Shown: positions 1-12,057 of the stretch, piece by piece
How the letters are laid out: the number at the start of each line of letters is the position of its first letter
Position numbering within the stretch: the stretch's first letter is position 1
Assembly (NCBI GenBank): GCA_932294295.1
Contig: OW028579.1
Span: 30,577,250 to 30,641,249 of the forward strand
Direction: 5' to 3'
DNA length: 64,000 bases
Source: Alitta virens
Lineage: Eukaryota; Annelida; Polychaeta; Phyllodocida; Nereididae
The notes under the pieces: model-generated
Told to the model about the DNA's origin: nothing
The model's input: only the letters and a program-made list of their open reading frames with translations
Database searches by the model: none
Translations under genes and position numbers: made by a program

Positions 1-148
1 ACTGACAAATATGCATAAATGTCTATATATTATTATTGTACCTTGGCTCTCTCCTCAATGTGTGTAGGCCTATATCTCACTGTATTGACTCTAACCACAT
101 TCTTGAAATTTCTTTCACTGTTATTCCGCTATTTTCTTTCATCCGCAG

Positions 149-385
149 GTCATGGCGGGAAAAACTGCGAGCACAAACTGAACGAGTGTCAGGCTAAACC
201 CTGCCAGAACGAGGGATTTTGTGTGGACAAGGAAGACTCCTATGAATGCCATTGCACAAAGGGCTACACAGGTCAAAACTGCACGGAGAAGGTCCATTTG
301 TGTGACCCCAGCCCCTGTCAGAATGCTGTGGAATGCACAGACCATGGTCCTTCCTATACGTGCACTTGTCAACCAGGGTTCACAG
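149..385 (+). CDS. Exon with two EGF-like repeats (host membrane protein, internal exon)
   Basis: Internal exon of an extracellular EGF-repeat protein. The acceptor ATCCGCAG ends at 148 and the donor is TTCACAG|GTTGGT at 386. The exon is phase 1 at both ends, which is usual for EGF modules. It encodes the end of one EGF unit, one complete unit (NEC...C...C.C...GYTGQNC) and most of the next (LCDPSPC...C.C..GFTG), whose last cysteine is supplied by the exon at 18593 (RTC). The NEC start and the aromatic residue between the fifth and sixth cysteines are typical of EGF or EGF-Ca domains. Upstream exons lie outside the window. Gene identity (Notch-ligand-like, crumbs-like, fibropellin-like or other) cannot be told from this part. 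The link to the 18593 exon rests on matching phase and on completion of the split EGF unit. Confidence 0.85.
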
Positions 386-3070
386 GTTGGTATCATATAT
401 TAGATGGAATAGTGCATTATATTAGTAATAACTACAGCCGTATGATGTGATTTTGAATTGAATTGAATTAAATTGATCTATTTTCGTAGGTGATACAAAC
501 ATTTCAAAAATATAGAAGTGAAGAATATTTACACACAAATAAATCCAAAAGTCAACTTAAAAAATAAAAATAAAACTGCAAGAATACACTTAAAAGCTAA
601 TCTTGTTAGTAGCGTACACAATAGAATAAAGAATAGCTAAGTACAGAGGAAAGAAAAAGCGAAAAAAAAAAGAGAAAGAATATGATAAAGAAGGGGAAAA
701 GGAGAATAATAAAGGAATAGAATCAAATATGACACAGCAAAGAAAAATATGAAATTTATATTTTGGTGCTTTCCAATGGTGAAGCCATGTATCCGATTAC
801 GTGGTTTCTTAACCGATACACATTTTACACGGAACGTCTTTCAGAGCAGGTTGATTTTTTTTTTCTGCTTTAAAATGATGAAGTGCTTTATCTGATTAGG
901 TGTAACCAAATAAAAATTGTATACGGAACCGCAGTTTTTTTTTTAAGATTAAAGAAATCTAATTACCCGTTTACACTTACTTAAACCTAAAACCTACTGA
1001 ATGCCTACTCTTTGGAAATATTTTGGGGTGAGAAATTTAACCCCATTGCTGGATTTCTATGATCCGGTTTAAGGACAAAACCAAATGCAAGCAACTACAA
1101 AATGTTTTACACACTGTACAAATGATAATGACAGACTTCCTTCAAGGATATGGGTTTCCAGTAATCTGATATTGTTGGGTATATTATGTTAATCAATTGC
1201 AAAAATTTACACTTACTTACTAAATCGATGTTCAGTTGTATCTTGGAAGTAGAGACTTAGATGTTGGTTATGATTAGTGATGGGCCGACGATCGATTATG
1301 CGAGGATCGATTGAATGATCTGAGACCGATTTTCGTCATTTACGACGGGTGGTAGCTCCAGTTCCCATTGGGACAGTCTGGTGTACATGGACAATGCTAC
1401 AGATTTCAAAATGACGACAAAGGTCTAGAGTATGGCATTATAAAGCATTCTATTAATTCTCATTAACAGTCAATGACACTAAGTGTTGTGTTTCCACAAT
1501 TCAATATTTTGTAAGTGAAAATGTATGGAGTTTAATCATTTTATAAAGAGGTATCCAAAGCGACTAAATCGATCAACGGTTGGTTTCCCTCGACTGATGA
1601 TCGACTACAAAAATGTTACCCACTCCCATCACTAGACTTATCTATGTAAAACTTCCAAAAAATCTACAACTGGATAAAATTGTCATGATGATTGCATAAG
1701 TCAAGGGTGCAAGCAAACAATATATTTCGTAAATATATATATATATATATATATACTTACTAATGTGATGTTTGGGAGACATCAACCTTTCAGGGACATA
1801 TTTTGACTTCTCATTAACTTGCCACTATTTAAATTTTTTTTAATATTTAAAATACCATATAATGTCTCTTTCATTCTGTTTTACGATTTATTTTCCTGAA
1901 CTTTAAAATCTTGAAATTTAAAATATATACTGTCCCCGAAAGGTACAAGCCAAAACGGTACCTAATTAATTGACATTTTGGAGACATGTCCCTCAAACAT
2001 GGTCTTGTCCACTAATCATTACATTTTTGGTAAAGATATATTTTTGACTCCTGAAGGTGCAACATATACGTATGTTCATATATATTTGTATAGACTTAAA
2101 TTAACCTAACCTTTTAATATAGACCTTAGACCTAATGTTCAAGCATCAAAGGTAATCAAATTCAATAGTACTTGTTTCCTTGAGCATTTTGTTGAGGCTC
2201 TGCTAAGGAGTGAAGAATACCAGGCATAGGCTAATTAACCCAACCCGATGATCAAAGTAATTAAATCGGGTACGTATAAGCATGCAATTGTGATTCTTGG
2301 AAACTCCCTAAAAAATGCTATAGGCCCTATCATGATGCAGACACTTCCTGGTATCAGACAAAAATGTTAGCATGAGTGGAGTCTGGATTTCCATAATCAC
2401 AGGAAGTTCAGGAACCCCCGACAGTAGCGGAGACTTCCCTGTACACTCATACATGGGCATAGATAACTCTGGTGGGGGGGGGGGGGGAGGATAACCCCTC
2501 TACTCATTTGCCTTGTTTAGGGCACATTCTGTCACCATATGAGAGGCCATGTCAAAATCATGTCACTCGTTTTAGAAGCATTCCCTCACAAGAACAGGAG
2601 AGCTGGCATTGATGGATTTAGGCTAGCTTTCCATGTGAGAGTTTTGTCGCGATTAGTGTGTTCTGCTGCGCTGCAACTCTGCTTAATGGAAATGGACAAT
2701 TCAATGATTTGATCTTCGTGACAAATGCCTGCTACAATTGCGCGGTTTGTCGCGCGTCAGATTGCATGGGGGGTATATGGAAAGCTACCCTTAAGGTTCA
2801 AAGGTAACTTCATGAAAATAAAGACAAAGATAGACTATATATGATTTTTTGTAGATTTTTGCAATTTATAAAAAAGTGAACATTTCATGGGTGATCTCAG
2901 AAAGAAACCCTGGTATGAAAACCTGCAAACACCCTTTGGCATATTCAGTCGCTTTAATATTCAAGTGTTGTCCAAAAGAATAAAAATGCAATTTGCATAT
3001 ACCACATGTATGCCTAAAACTTTTTTTAGGATATTTTTCTTGAGCAATTTAATTTTTGGGGACTGTTTAT
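386..3070. other. Gene-free intronic stretch
   Basis: No coding exon was recognised. Contents: a TTGAATTGAATTGAATT-like tail at about 447-470 followed by AT-rich sequence ending in an A-rich tract. It resembles the 3' end of a non-LTR retrotransposon on the minus strand, and a similar tail occurs near 48886-48905. There is also an (AT)n run at about 1733-1756 and a 14-base G run at 2474-2487. Confidence 0.5.
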
Positions 3071-3702
3071 TAGCCGGATCAGACGCAGGAGTGTCCCGGA
3101 GGACAACTCCGGAATACTCCCGCATACTCTGGGGAAAGGCGTATAGACATCTTGTTGATGTCCGGGATTGTCCGGCATTGTCCGGTAACACCGTGGGACT
3201 CCGGCAAAAAAATTAAACATGTTTAATTTTTCATGCCGGAGATCCCGGAATAGTTAAATCCATGTTGGTCCGTGTAGATCCGTGTAGATCCGTGTAGATC
3301 CGTATAGACTCCCAATATACTCCGCCGATCTCCGGGAATCTCCGTATTGACTACGGCATATCTCCGGCTACATCCGGCGTCAACCGGGCATGAATATTTC
3401 GCCGCCATTAATGCCGGAGAGTACAAGGAGCAACACGGCTCCACACGAATGAACACGGTGTAAAGACCGGTGATATCCGCGAAGGCACCGTGAAAATCCG
3501 GTTCACTCCGCATTCTAAACGGGACAGTCGTGTTAGCTCCGTGTTGCTTCTTCTTGAGACCGTATTGACATCGTGTACACATCGTCAAACATTTATTTTT
3601 TGTTGACATTTAACAGCTCTTTGATCCCGGAACCCACCGGAGGTAATAAAATGTTACTCCGGGATGCTCCGGCGTCTGATCCGGCTATGTGTGAAACCCC
3701 CT
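3071..3702. mobile_element. Non-autonomous PIF/Harbinger derivative (MITE)
   Basis: The right end matches the terminus of the 53782-58439 Harbinger (GGCTATGTGTGAAACCCCCT) and is followed by TTA at 3703-3705. The left end reads TTA then GCCGGATCAGACGCAGGAG, so about 15 bases of the outer TIR are missing there while the inner TIR is kept. The interior follows the right subterminal region of the large element, including a palindromic AAATTAAACATGTTTAATTT block. It has no transposase. ORFs across it are antisense readings of CCGG-rich TIR sequence and are not genes. Confidence 0.85.
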
Positions 3703-4457
3703 TTAGCAAGGGGGGACAGCTCATTATACGGAGATTCACATGAACAATTTGCATGTTTCACTGTGTCTCTATAACTGAATTTCACAATTAAGTAGGGTTG
3801 TGTCTCATTTGATGCAGTTTGAACTTTGAATCTATTTACTATATTATTACATTGCTAAATTAGATGATTGCATGTTTGAAAGTACACACTGCTATATTTA
3901 TTATTTGATGGCACAATCTAACCAGAATGCAACAATTTCTTTGCCATCAACTTGGCAAGTGTCTGAGATTGATGTATGAATATTCAAACCTGAAAACCCT
4001 ACTTGGTTGTGAAAATCAGCCGTTATTTGTCAAAGTCAGCCATGAATTCTTGGCTGGGGTGACTCCGGGCTCTTAAGATTCTGCACAAACAAGCTGGGCA
4101 ATGCTTTACATAGCTTATCGTATTTGCGAAAGGTTGTCAGCAAATACTTTATGGTTGTTTTGAGATGTTATGCCAGAAATGCAGAAGAAACTTTTTGTTT
4201 CAATTAAATTTATTTTGCACCCGATGTTAATTAACTTTATACAATTACAATAATGATTATAACAAGTTTACAAAAATCATTAGGCACAACAGGAGCCAAT
4301 AGTTAAAGAAAAGCAATCCAATAGTCATTGGTAGTGTGACAGTTTGTAAATACCTCATTCCAGTCAATGGTAACAAGGAATGCATTTATTACAGTATAAT
4401 CTGCCTTCCTGAAGAAAGGTCCGAGTGTTTCAGTATTACTCGGAGTGTGATGATTTT

Positions 4458-5085
4458 TCAGGTTACACAATATGGAGACATGATCATTGTGCTAAAAAAG
4501 GGTTCACAGTGAATAGAACTCAGCAGTAATCTAGTTAAGCATAATACAATGTCAACAGTGTGATTTTGACGGGTGGGAAAGTCCACACATTGCTCCGCTC
4601 CTAACTTGAAACACATTGTTAGAAATTCAAGGGAGGTCTGGGACCTTGCAATTAAGTCTGTCCATGTATAAGATATCAGGTAAATTAAAGTCATCGAATA
4701 ATATGAAGTTTTATATCTTTTAAACATTCAAAAATGGTGTTGAAAAGTTCTACAGATACTGCAAAATTTACAACTGGTGGTCTATAGGCTAAAAGATACC
4801 TCACACAGTCACCATTATTACATTTGATATTGACACACAGACATTCACATCTATTCACAACAATTTTCATGACTAATTTGCAACGTAGGTTTGATTTGAC
4901 AGAAAGTAGTTTGAGGTCTGTCATTTCTAAAAACTTGATATTCTGAGGAAAAAGCTGTTAGGTTAATATCATTTTTCAACCAAGTTTCACAAATCCCGAT
5001 TATATCAGCGTTGTAAAAATTTAAAGTGTCAGATAGTTCTGATTGTTTGTTTGATATGCTTCCAGCATTAAAATACAAAAGTTTT
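4458..5085 (-). pseudogene. Decayed LINE apurinic-type endonuclease fragment
   Basis: Read on the minus strand, three consecutive frames contain pieces of a non-LTR retrotransposon endonuclease: FNAGSISNK and IIGICETWL near 5078-4960, then LLAYRPP near 4800, then FPTR...VDIVL near 4590-4540. These are in the right order for the exonuclease-endonuclease-phosphatase domain of LINE ORF2 (N-A-x-S-I-x-N-K, E-T-W-L, Y-R-P-P, P-T-R...D-L-V-L). Frame changes between the pieces show it is dead. The clade (CR1-like is my guess) is not resolved, and no reverse transcriptase was seen. Confidence 0.7.
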
Positions 5086-5119
5086 GGGCAGGTAGGGGGG
5101 CTGCGAGATGCTAGTTCAA

Positions 5120-5470
5120 AAGAGCATCAAATAGAGTCTTTTCACTGAGCAGCCCTGAGTTCAGCCAGACATAAAGTCTTTCTTCCCCTCTTATTACTCA
5201 CTTTGCTTTTCAGACATAGTAGGTCATAACTAACTGATTCCATTAATATAATTTTCTCTGGGAATAACACAAATCAATTGAATGATAAGGTGTCAAATAT
5301 ACATTAAAATGCACTAAAAATACTTCTGCTTGGATGCACTTTGCTTCAGCCAATCACAGCCAAGGGCGGGAACTTTTTCAGCCAATAGAATTGCAGTATT
5401 CTGTCATAGCCACCTGGTGGAAATATACAGAACCTTCCGTGAAAATCCACTATTGTAACATTGGTGGTGC
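5120..5470 (-). repeat. Dispersed repeat, inverted copy of the 52870-53190 repeat
   Basis: Sequence around 5130-5470 (GAGTCTTTTCACTGAGCAGC; TGCACTTTGCTTCAGCCAAT; AGCCACCTGGTGGAAATA; TTCCGTGAAAATCCACTAT) reappears as its reverse complement at 52870-53190. That marks an interspersed, probably MITE-like, family. It carries CCAAT-containing blocks and a CCACCTGGTGG palindrome. It lies about 100 bases downstream of the minus-strand gene's stop codon. Confidence 0.7.
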
Positions 5471-5576
5471 AGCATTCGATTAGGGTCGACCTGGCTGTTG
5501 TTCCGATGACTGTCAGGTAGGTTCTTCAGTTTTTATTGCATTCACAAGGATGTTGGTGTGTGATCATAATTGATAT

Positions 5577-5707
5577 TTATTCATAGTTAATTGACTTTCG
5601 CACTTTAGCTTGTTGCTTCTTCTGCTCATTGAACAGCTTTGTGCGCACTTTCACATACGGGATGTTCCAACCAGCTTCTCGGATGAAATCTTCAACATCC
5701 CTCCTCC
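5577..5707 (-). CDS. Terminal exon of an unidentified minus-strand host gene
   Basis: The acceptor TTTTTGTAG precedes 5707. The exon begins in phase 1 and reads through 42 residues to a TAA at 5579-5577. The peptide is rich in charged and aromatic residues (RRDVEDFIREAGWNIPYV, ending RKSINYE). It joins in frame to the exon at 6538-6645. I do not recognise the family. Together with the exons at 6538, 6983, 7385 and 8214 it gives one continuous frame of about 176 residues, mostly acidic and hydrophilic, with no membrane segment. Confidence 0.7.
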
Positions 5708-6537
5708 CTACAAAAATAAAGGAAATATAAAATTGAAAGAAAAGTATTTCAGTATACTTCTTGATGAATTCTACATTTACAAGTTCTGAAACATGATTTG
5801 GTATTGCGAGTATTTATTATTTATCTATTGCAACCTTCCTAATTGCACCTTTACTTTCTTCATCCATTTTACCCCTCCATGCCATTTAAATGACCATTGC
5901 TGTTGTCCACTTCACTATGCTCGACCGGGGCCCACTTCCTTCATTAACAATCACTTCCGTGACTTAGCTACGCTCGATTTCGGCCTTCATCGCTCAATTT
6001 TGAGTGGGTTCTCTCAAATTCTCTGACCTAGAAGTTGCTGGAACTAGGTTGTCTGTCTACACATCAATTTTTCAGTACTATCGGATACAGTTGATGATCT
6101 GATGATTCTTACAGCATGTCCAAAAGCACACAGATAGGCCCAGTTTTTTCCTGATTCGATTATGTTGAGATGTCGTTTTACTGTCAATTTACCTCCTGCC
6201 AACATGGTTTTGCATATATTGATACAGCTCACCCCTGCTATGATGGCCACTCTACCCTGTTATTACGATCACTGCTGCCCAACCAATCGTATTTATTGAT
6301 CTCCGATCAATTAATAAATAATCCATTTAGTAATATATCTTAACTTGAAACTCCAGCCTTTTAGGGACATGTCCCCCAAAGGTCGTAAATAAACAATGTG
6401 GGTTGCTACTCTGTGCAATGTGAAAAATAACATCGGCTGTATTTTGCTGCAATTTTACCACACTCGAATCATGAGGCTTTCATTCATTTCCTGGTTCATA
6501 ACTATGTTGCAGAGAGCAAAATAATTACCACACTAAC

Positions 6538-6645
6538 CATGAGAATTCTCATAGTCTTCAAAGTCTGGCACACACAGGGACTCGTCACAGTGTTGTTCAT
6601 CAAGCTGGGGAGTAGCTGGCACGCCACCATCACCATTCACACTCC
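6538..6645 (-). CDS. Internal exon of the minus-strand host gene
   Basis: The acceptor TTGTTGAAG precedes 6645 and the donor CATG|GTTAGT lies at 6538/6537. It is phase 1 at both ends, 108 bases. The peptide is acidic and low in hydrophobic residues (GDGGVPATPQLDEQH, then CVPDFEDYENSH). It joins in frame with the 6983-7127 exon upstream and the 5577-5707 terminal exon downstream. Function unknown; probably a disordered linker. Confidence 0.65.
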
Positions 6646-6717
6646 CTTCAACAAGAAATAGTGAAAATTTCAATTAGTGATTTCACATCACACTGAGAAT
6701 CAAATAGTAATCTAATA

Positions 6718-6870
6718 GGGCCTGTAAGTCACGCGTGATTTGCTACATTTCCTGTCTCAAAACAATGAATGACGTCACAAATGAGACAATTGCACTCAAT
6801 AACCTTTACTGTGACATCATCAATTGCTTGGAGACAGGCATGCACCAAATCGCATGTGACTTACAGGCCC
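6718..6870. mobile_element. Short foldback MITE
   Basis: The 153-bp element has long inverted repeats: GGGCCTGTAAGTCAC at the left and GTGACTTACAGGCCC at the right, flanked by TA on both sides. Complementarity continues inward through GATTTG/CAAATC, CCTGTCTC/GAGACAGG and a TGACGTCAC/GTGACATCA pair, so most of the element can fold into one hairpin. The TA flanks fit a Tc1/mariner-type target. It lies in an intron of the minus-strand gene. Confidence 0.8.
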
Positions 6871-6982
6871 TATAAAGTCCTGCTCATTGAGTGATGAAAT
6901 ACAGGCAAAACTGGATGCCATAACAAATACAAGAAATGCAATTTTAAAAAATATTGACAAGACATTGTCTTAAGAATGCTAC

Positions 6983-7127
6983 CTTTCGGCTCATTGAAGG
7001 AGCTGGGGGCAAGCTGTAAGAGCTGTTCTTCAGATGAGTGCACTGAAGCAAGTGGAGGGTCATCTTCAAGCAGCAGCCAGTCAGCTCGGTCTTTTTGAAG
7101 AATCTTAATGTGATCAGTGAGCTCTTC
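6983..7127 (-). CDS. Internal exon of the minus-strand host gene
   Basis: The acceptor CTTTTCTTTAG precedes 7127 and the donor CCGAAAG|GTAGCA lies at 6983/6982. It starts in phase 0 and ends in phase 1. It encodes about 48 residues beginning EELTDHIKILQKDRADW and continuing with LLLEDDPP, a charged stretch. It joins without a stop to the 7385-7486 exon upstream and the 6538-6645 exon downstream. The short helical, charged start could be coiled coil. No family recognised. Confidence 0.7.
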
Positions 7128-7384
7128 CTAAAGAAAAGTAGACATCTCAAATTACAATAGGTTTATTAGCTCTCAATGTTTCAACAAAGACATATATTAT
7201 ATTCAGATAGTGAGCTTTTTTTTTGTTGGCGAATTTCTGATCGTTAACATGTTCAGTGGGCTTCGAAACCAAAACACTCAAGCAAATTTGAATGCATTGG
7301 TTTGATTTCCTGCCACCATTACTGTTTAAATGTCATGGGGTGCTTTCTTTACTTTATGTTAGCTTCAGACATCAAAATTCCCAC

Positions 7385-7486
7385 CTTATGATCATCTCGA
7401 GATGCCTGAGTAGGCTCCGATGAGAGTCCCAGATCTTGTACCTCTTCAACACACTGCACAGGTTCACACTCTCCCACTTTCTGTTT
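7385..7486 (-). CDS. Internal exon of the minus-strand host gene
   Basis: The acceptor TTCTTTTTAG precedes 7486 and the donor CATAAG|GTGGGA lies at 7385/7384. It is phase 0 at both ends, 34 codons. The peptide (KQKVGECEPVQCVEEVQ, then LGLSSEPTQ) is acidic and hydrophilic. Its place in the gene is supported by clean splice sites and a frame that continues into 7127. Confidence 0.65.
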
Positions 7487-8213
7487 CTAAAAAGAATAAA
7501 AGAAAAAGCTTCTATCAACATATCAGTACAAGTGCAGCTTATTACACATGGTTGGGGGTATAGGTACATTAGTGACAACCATAAAATTACATTTCTTTCA
7601 TTTTTCCCTTCCTTGTTACTGTCTCTCCCTTTCTCCTCAGCTTTTCTAATGCATCAATGGCATAACACAAAACCCTATATGTATTAATTGACATACACAT
7701 ACATAATACAGTTAACACTCAACTGCAATAACCCACAGAATGTCAACTGTTCAAGTCGTGGCTGTTGCTTTCGACAATTTGACACCTTGTACTTTTCACT
7801 TTCCTGCAGAAAATTTGAACAAGGTACATCATGGGTAGTTACTTTACAACTACGTCATTTGATTGAATCAAAGGCAATGTGGGACTCAGAAAAAAGTGCA
7901 GTGAATGGCATAACTTTAATGAATGATTCCTGCACTTTAAATTGGAGAGAATTGAATTAAAATTAACATAATATGCAAAAAGTATGAGTTAAAGGCCAAT
8001 GAACAGGCTAGAATAAGGTGACTTGACTTTCTACACAGCGTTTAGTAAGTTTTATTTTTCTGGCTCAGTGTAGGCTATGTGTTGTTGAGTCCAATAAATA
8101 CAAAACATGTTGAATATAATTTTACTAACCAATGCCTAAGGAACATAAACTTCTATTTCAAACGCCTGTGGCAGATTTATTTCTGTGTTCTGTGGCACTG
8201 TAATAATTGTTAC

Positions 8214-8356
8214 TTCCTCACTCAAGCTGGACTTCTCTTTCTCAAACATCTCATCAGTGTGGGACTTCTTGCAATACAAGTCATCCAAAGCTGATGGCTC
8301 CTCAGCAGGGGACTTCTTGCCATCTGCACCATCCACAACATCCAATGCAACGACTC
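8214..8356 (-). CDS. Probable internal exon of the minus-strand host gene
   Basis: The acceptor TTTTTGTTAAAAG precedes 8356 and the exon begins in phase 1 (second base). The peptide is acidic, with a twice-used KKS motif (GADGKKSPAEEPSALDDLYC, then KKSHTDE). The donor is less certain: GAGGAA|GTAACA at 8214/8213 gives the phase-0 end needed by the 7385-7486 exon, but the open frame runs on to 8136 and a weaker donor further on is possible. The upstream partner is probably the 11463-11568 exon, read in its phase-1 frame. Confidence 0.55.
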
Positions 8357-8899
8357 CTTTTAACAAAAAATGCAACAGGAATATCAACTCCCAGCAGTCA
8401 GAAAGCTAAGTACATCAGACACACCTCTGATCTGATTATTAGAAAAATATATCATCATTCATTCAGTTAAGTTATTCAGCCATGATGCTACACAGCATAG
8501 GAGCTCTGCAGGTATATGAAATATAGCAGTGAGATTGCAGGTCATCATTGTGCCTCTGCTTGTAATTTTCTTGTAAGAGTTGGTTGCAAAAGGTTGTTTA
8601 AACCAAATCACATGCATCTTGTCATTCATTTACTATGAAATATCAATAATTCAATTGTCTGTTGCAGCATTACACATGTACTTTTGTGTTCCCGCCCCTC
8701 ATGCTTTTGCATTATCATATTAAGGCTGTAGGGGGAATATGAGGTAAATGTGACCAGGTGAATCAGAGTTTGGGCTTAGACAAGGTTACGATGATCGTTT
8801 TGGCAACAACTTCGTGCCAGAGTACGTCACTTACTAACGTAAGGCCGTACAACTACACGTTTTGCAATTCTTATAATACCTTGAGCTGCCATACCATCA

Positions 8900-9235
8900 T
8901 CTCACCGTGGCCTAGTGGTTAAGGTGTACGTCTGCGAATTTTGAGGTCGTGGGTTCGAACCCCAGCTATGGCATGGAGGAGTTGGGTAGATCCTCCTTAA
9001 ACCACTGCCTCACCCCACCCAGGTGTAATGGGTACTTGGCATATATGGCAACCTCAGTGATGGTACTAGAATGAGCTCTTAAGCTCCTGTGGTTAACCCC
9101 GTGTTCAAGGCTGAATACTCCCCAGGGAGTTGAGAAAGACTCTAGATTGGCCAGCCAAAGGTGAAAATTTAAAGTCGACTGAGCAGGTATGGTACTTGGA
9201 AGCAGACTGTAAACCCTAATTTATATTACATTTAC
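8900..9235 (+). mobile_element. tRNA-derived SINE, family 1
   Basis: The head has an A box (TGGCCTAGTGGTTAAGGTG) and a B box (GGGTTCGAACCCC) spaced as in a tRNA. A body follows, containing CCTCACCCCACCCAGGTGTA and GAGCTCTTAAGCTCCTG. The same body is found in reverse orientation at 17430-17700 and 20160-20345. The acceptor-stem strands do not pair convincingly, so it is a retroposon head and not a tRNA gene. Confidence 0.8.
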
Positions 9236-11462
9236 TTACACAATTTAGAATATAATTTCATCAAACAGATCTATATGTATTTTTTGTTTTTTCATTTATT
9301 CGCACAATGGGGGTTAGATTGATGGCTGCTCAACATTTGTTTACAATTTGTGATATGAAATTTCATGTGAGATTACGCCACTGCACCATGCAATGCCACA
9401 CAATGTCACACATTGCTCATTTTGTTAAATTTTGTGTTGGATAGCTCTGGTATCCCCAATGCTGCTTCATGCCACACAAAATATATAGCTGAATGGTGTA
9501 TAGTATTTTACTTGGCTGGGTAGGACAGGTGGGTAGGCTATCTACCTGCCTATACATATGTTCTGTCACATTATGCTATGCAAGGCCGTGCAATGCAAAG
9601 CACTGTTCTCATTCTGTGGCTCAACTGCATGCGATTTTCAACATGCTGAAAAGCTGCATGCCAAACCTTGCAACAATATATGAGATTATATAGATAAATA
9701 GAGCCTAAGTAGATACTTATGGGCACAGAAGGCTGTTTGAATCTTTGTGTGTGTACACGGAACTGCATAGGTTTAATGCAAAAATAATGGATAACTTTAA
9801 AGGCCAATAACTTCACTCATGGGTCAGATATAACAAATCTGGTATAAATGTCCAACTGTGCACACCCTAAAACTACTTCGCCACACAAAAAAGCACCCTA
9901 CAGCCCAGCGTTACTGAGTTTATAGATTTTGAGTGTTTGTGTCACAACATCATATGAAAGCCATTTTGCTAAAATCACACACAATAACATGTGACCCAAT
10001 CAATCAGATAACTGATTGGCTTCACCAATCACTAAAAACCTTGAAAAGTAGGTCGAGGTCATTCATGAGTTATCTTGTACAAAAGGTTCGGGATGGACAG
10101 GACATCGGTCACCTAACATTAGGAGCCTGAGCCTCAGCCATTGTTGGATGAAGGTAAATTTCTTTCAATATATATATTTTAGTTGTGGTGTTAATTTTGA
10201 GATTAAAGGGTGTAAGATGTGCTTAATATGTAATTTTATTTTAAGTTCTCATAATGCCTCAGCATGAAGGGGGTTGACCTTTTGTTTTGACTAGAATAAG
10301 CACATGGGATGTGCGTTGATAGGCCAGCGAGGAGATGCAGGCTCCATAAATGTAGAAAACATCATAACCCCTGAAATCAGGTGATCCAAGTTTCGGCGGC
10401 ATTTTGATAAAAAAAATTTGGATCAAATGAATGCTTAATACCTATAGAATATGAATTGGGGGTGTCCTGAAGATGACATGGCTTTAAATTCGAAAATGAG
10501 AAAATTCGAGCATGAGAATAACATGGCGTTTGCCAGTCTTTTCTGGGAAAACTCTGCATGCCAGCAAAACCACGTGGGTTTAGAGTTTAATGCGTGACTG
10601 CGTCGAAGTATTGATAGCCTAATTACTTACAATCAAACCATCTAGATTATACCAGACAGCAAGTAATAACTGAGTAATGACACTAGCAGTCATTTTAAGT
10701 CTTAAAACACTAAATTTCAGAATTTGGTCAAACTAAGGCGCACTGCCCCTTTAAGGTGAAAAAAACATATATATAGGCCCATAAACATGAAGCGAGGAAA
10801 CAAAGGCTATTATTACAGTGCTTATATGTGATATAGAGTGGTTTTTCACATGGGCAGAAGCACATAAAAGAGAGCTTTCCATTAGTACCATACCGTACAA
10901 AACATATGTACGTAGATTCAAATTAAGAAAGTTACGGACGAAAAACTAATGGAAGTCAGGCTTTCAGCATGTCACTGTGTTTGCTGTGCTAGAGCGCTGA
11001 AAATGAATCCAAAATCTAGCAAATGAAAATTGCTAGTTGCTGGGGTTCTACTGGACCAAATTAAACAAAACTTGAATCAAATGAATGCTTAAGACCTACA
11101 GTTTATGAATCAATGGTGTCCAGTAAGACATGTGGCCAACCTCCATCGCGGTAATTGAAAGATCATTCATATGAATGTGATGGGGTTACAATCAAAATGT
11201 CAACAAGTCAAAATGTCAACAGCCATTGCATTCCTCACACATGCGGCCGGCGTGATATCGATCGATTTTGTCATTTATAAACGGGTTTTACAATGTTCTG
11301 GTGTATTGCAATGTGTTTTACACATTATTTCTTCCATGTCAGCTTTTGAATGTATGTATGTGCATGTTAGCCATTCTGGCCGTTGGCCAAGGGCATCTGC
11401 GATGCTGCCAACCCCCTACAAAGCTGCTAAAACAGATTAAATTTACCACTCGGATAACTTAC
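9236..11462. other. Gene-free stretch
   Basis: No exon with matching splice sites and coding character was found. The sequence is AT-rich, with no tandem array above a few units. It probably forms a large intron of the minus-strand gene. Confidence 0.4.
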
Positions 11463-11568
11463 CTGATACTTCTTCTACGAAAACTCTCTGGAAGCATGTT
11501 TGGTCAAGGCCAACTTCTGAAAACCAATCTGCCTTTTCTCTCTGGTTCTAGCGTTTTTCTCTCGTAAT
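11463..11568 (-). CDS. Candidate 5' exon of the minus-strand host gene
   Basis: The splice sites are good: TTTTCATTGCAG before 11568 and GTATCAG|GTAAGT at 11463/11462. The phase-1 frame ends EVGLDQTCFQRVFVEEVS and joins 8356 in frame, but it has a TAG near the 5' end of the exon and no ATG after it. The frame that joins the two small upstream exons (12057-12025 and the ATG exon at 12244) instead stops four codons before the donor. So either the start lies elsewhere, an internal acceptor is used, or one base differs from the true sequence. Confidence 0.4.
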
Positions 11569-12024
11569 CTGCAATGAAAATTAAAAAACATTTTCATGCC
11601 ACCTTACCACTTTTGTATTAAACCTGCAAGCAGGCTTCAAGCTTCAATCTTGAATTGCTTAGATAAATTTAGCTACTAACTTCAGCTCAGTTGTAATTTT
11701 GTCACTTAAAGAGCATTGCCCCATATCTCAAGATGAAATATATGTCTCACCTAAGAACCTCATAAATTTGATTTCAGAATGGTCTTAATATTGGGTGTGA
11801 TATATATATATATCACAACTGCAAAATAGTATGAATCACAGTCCCTAATTATGTAGTAATAACCACGATGAACATGCTGCAAAGGTGGTGGCTAATGGCA
11901 GCAGCTTAGACGTCTATTTTGTAATTTGCAGGACTTATGATGTAAGTGCCTGAATCCTGAGTCATCATTCTGATAACTGCTGAATTTTTGGCCCACAATA
12001 TATATAGTAAATTTTATTGCTCAC

Positions 12025-12057
12025 CTGGGAGATGACCGGAGCCAAACTGGCTTGGAG
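12025..12057 (-). CDS. Candidate 33-base microexon
   Basis: The exon lies between CGTCTGTTGTAG and CCCAG|GTGAGC, both strong sites. At 12244-12225 upstream there is an ATG followed by six codons and a GAG|GTAAAC donor in phase 2, which could be the first coding exon. Joining these to 11568 keeps a frame open for a further 34 codons. The assignment is tentative because of the frame conflict in the 11463-11568 exon. Confidence 0.35.

Noticed and set aside
2887..3609. ORFs on both strands across 2.9-3.6 kb
   Set aside because: They read CCGG-rich Harbinger-derived MITE sequence; no conserved protein.
8905..8977. tRNA gene
   Set aside because: A and B boxes are present, but the acceptor stem does not pair and the sequence continues into a body shared with other loci; it is a SINE head.
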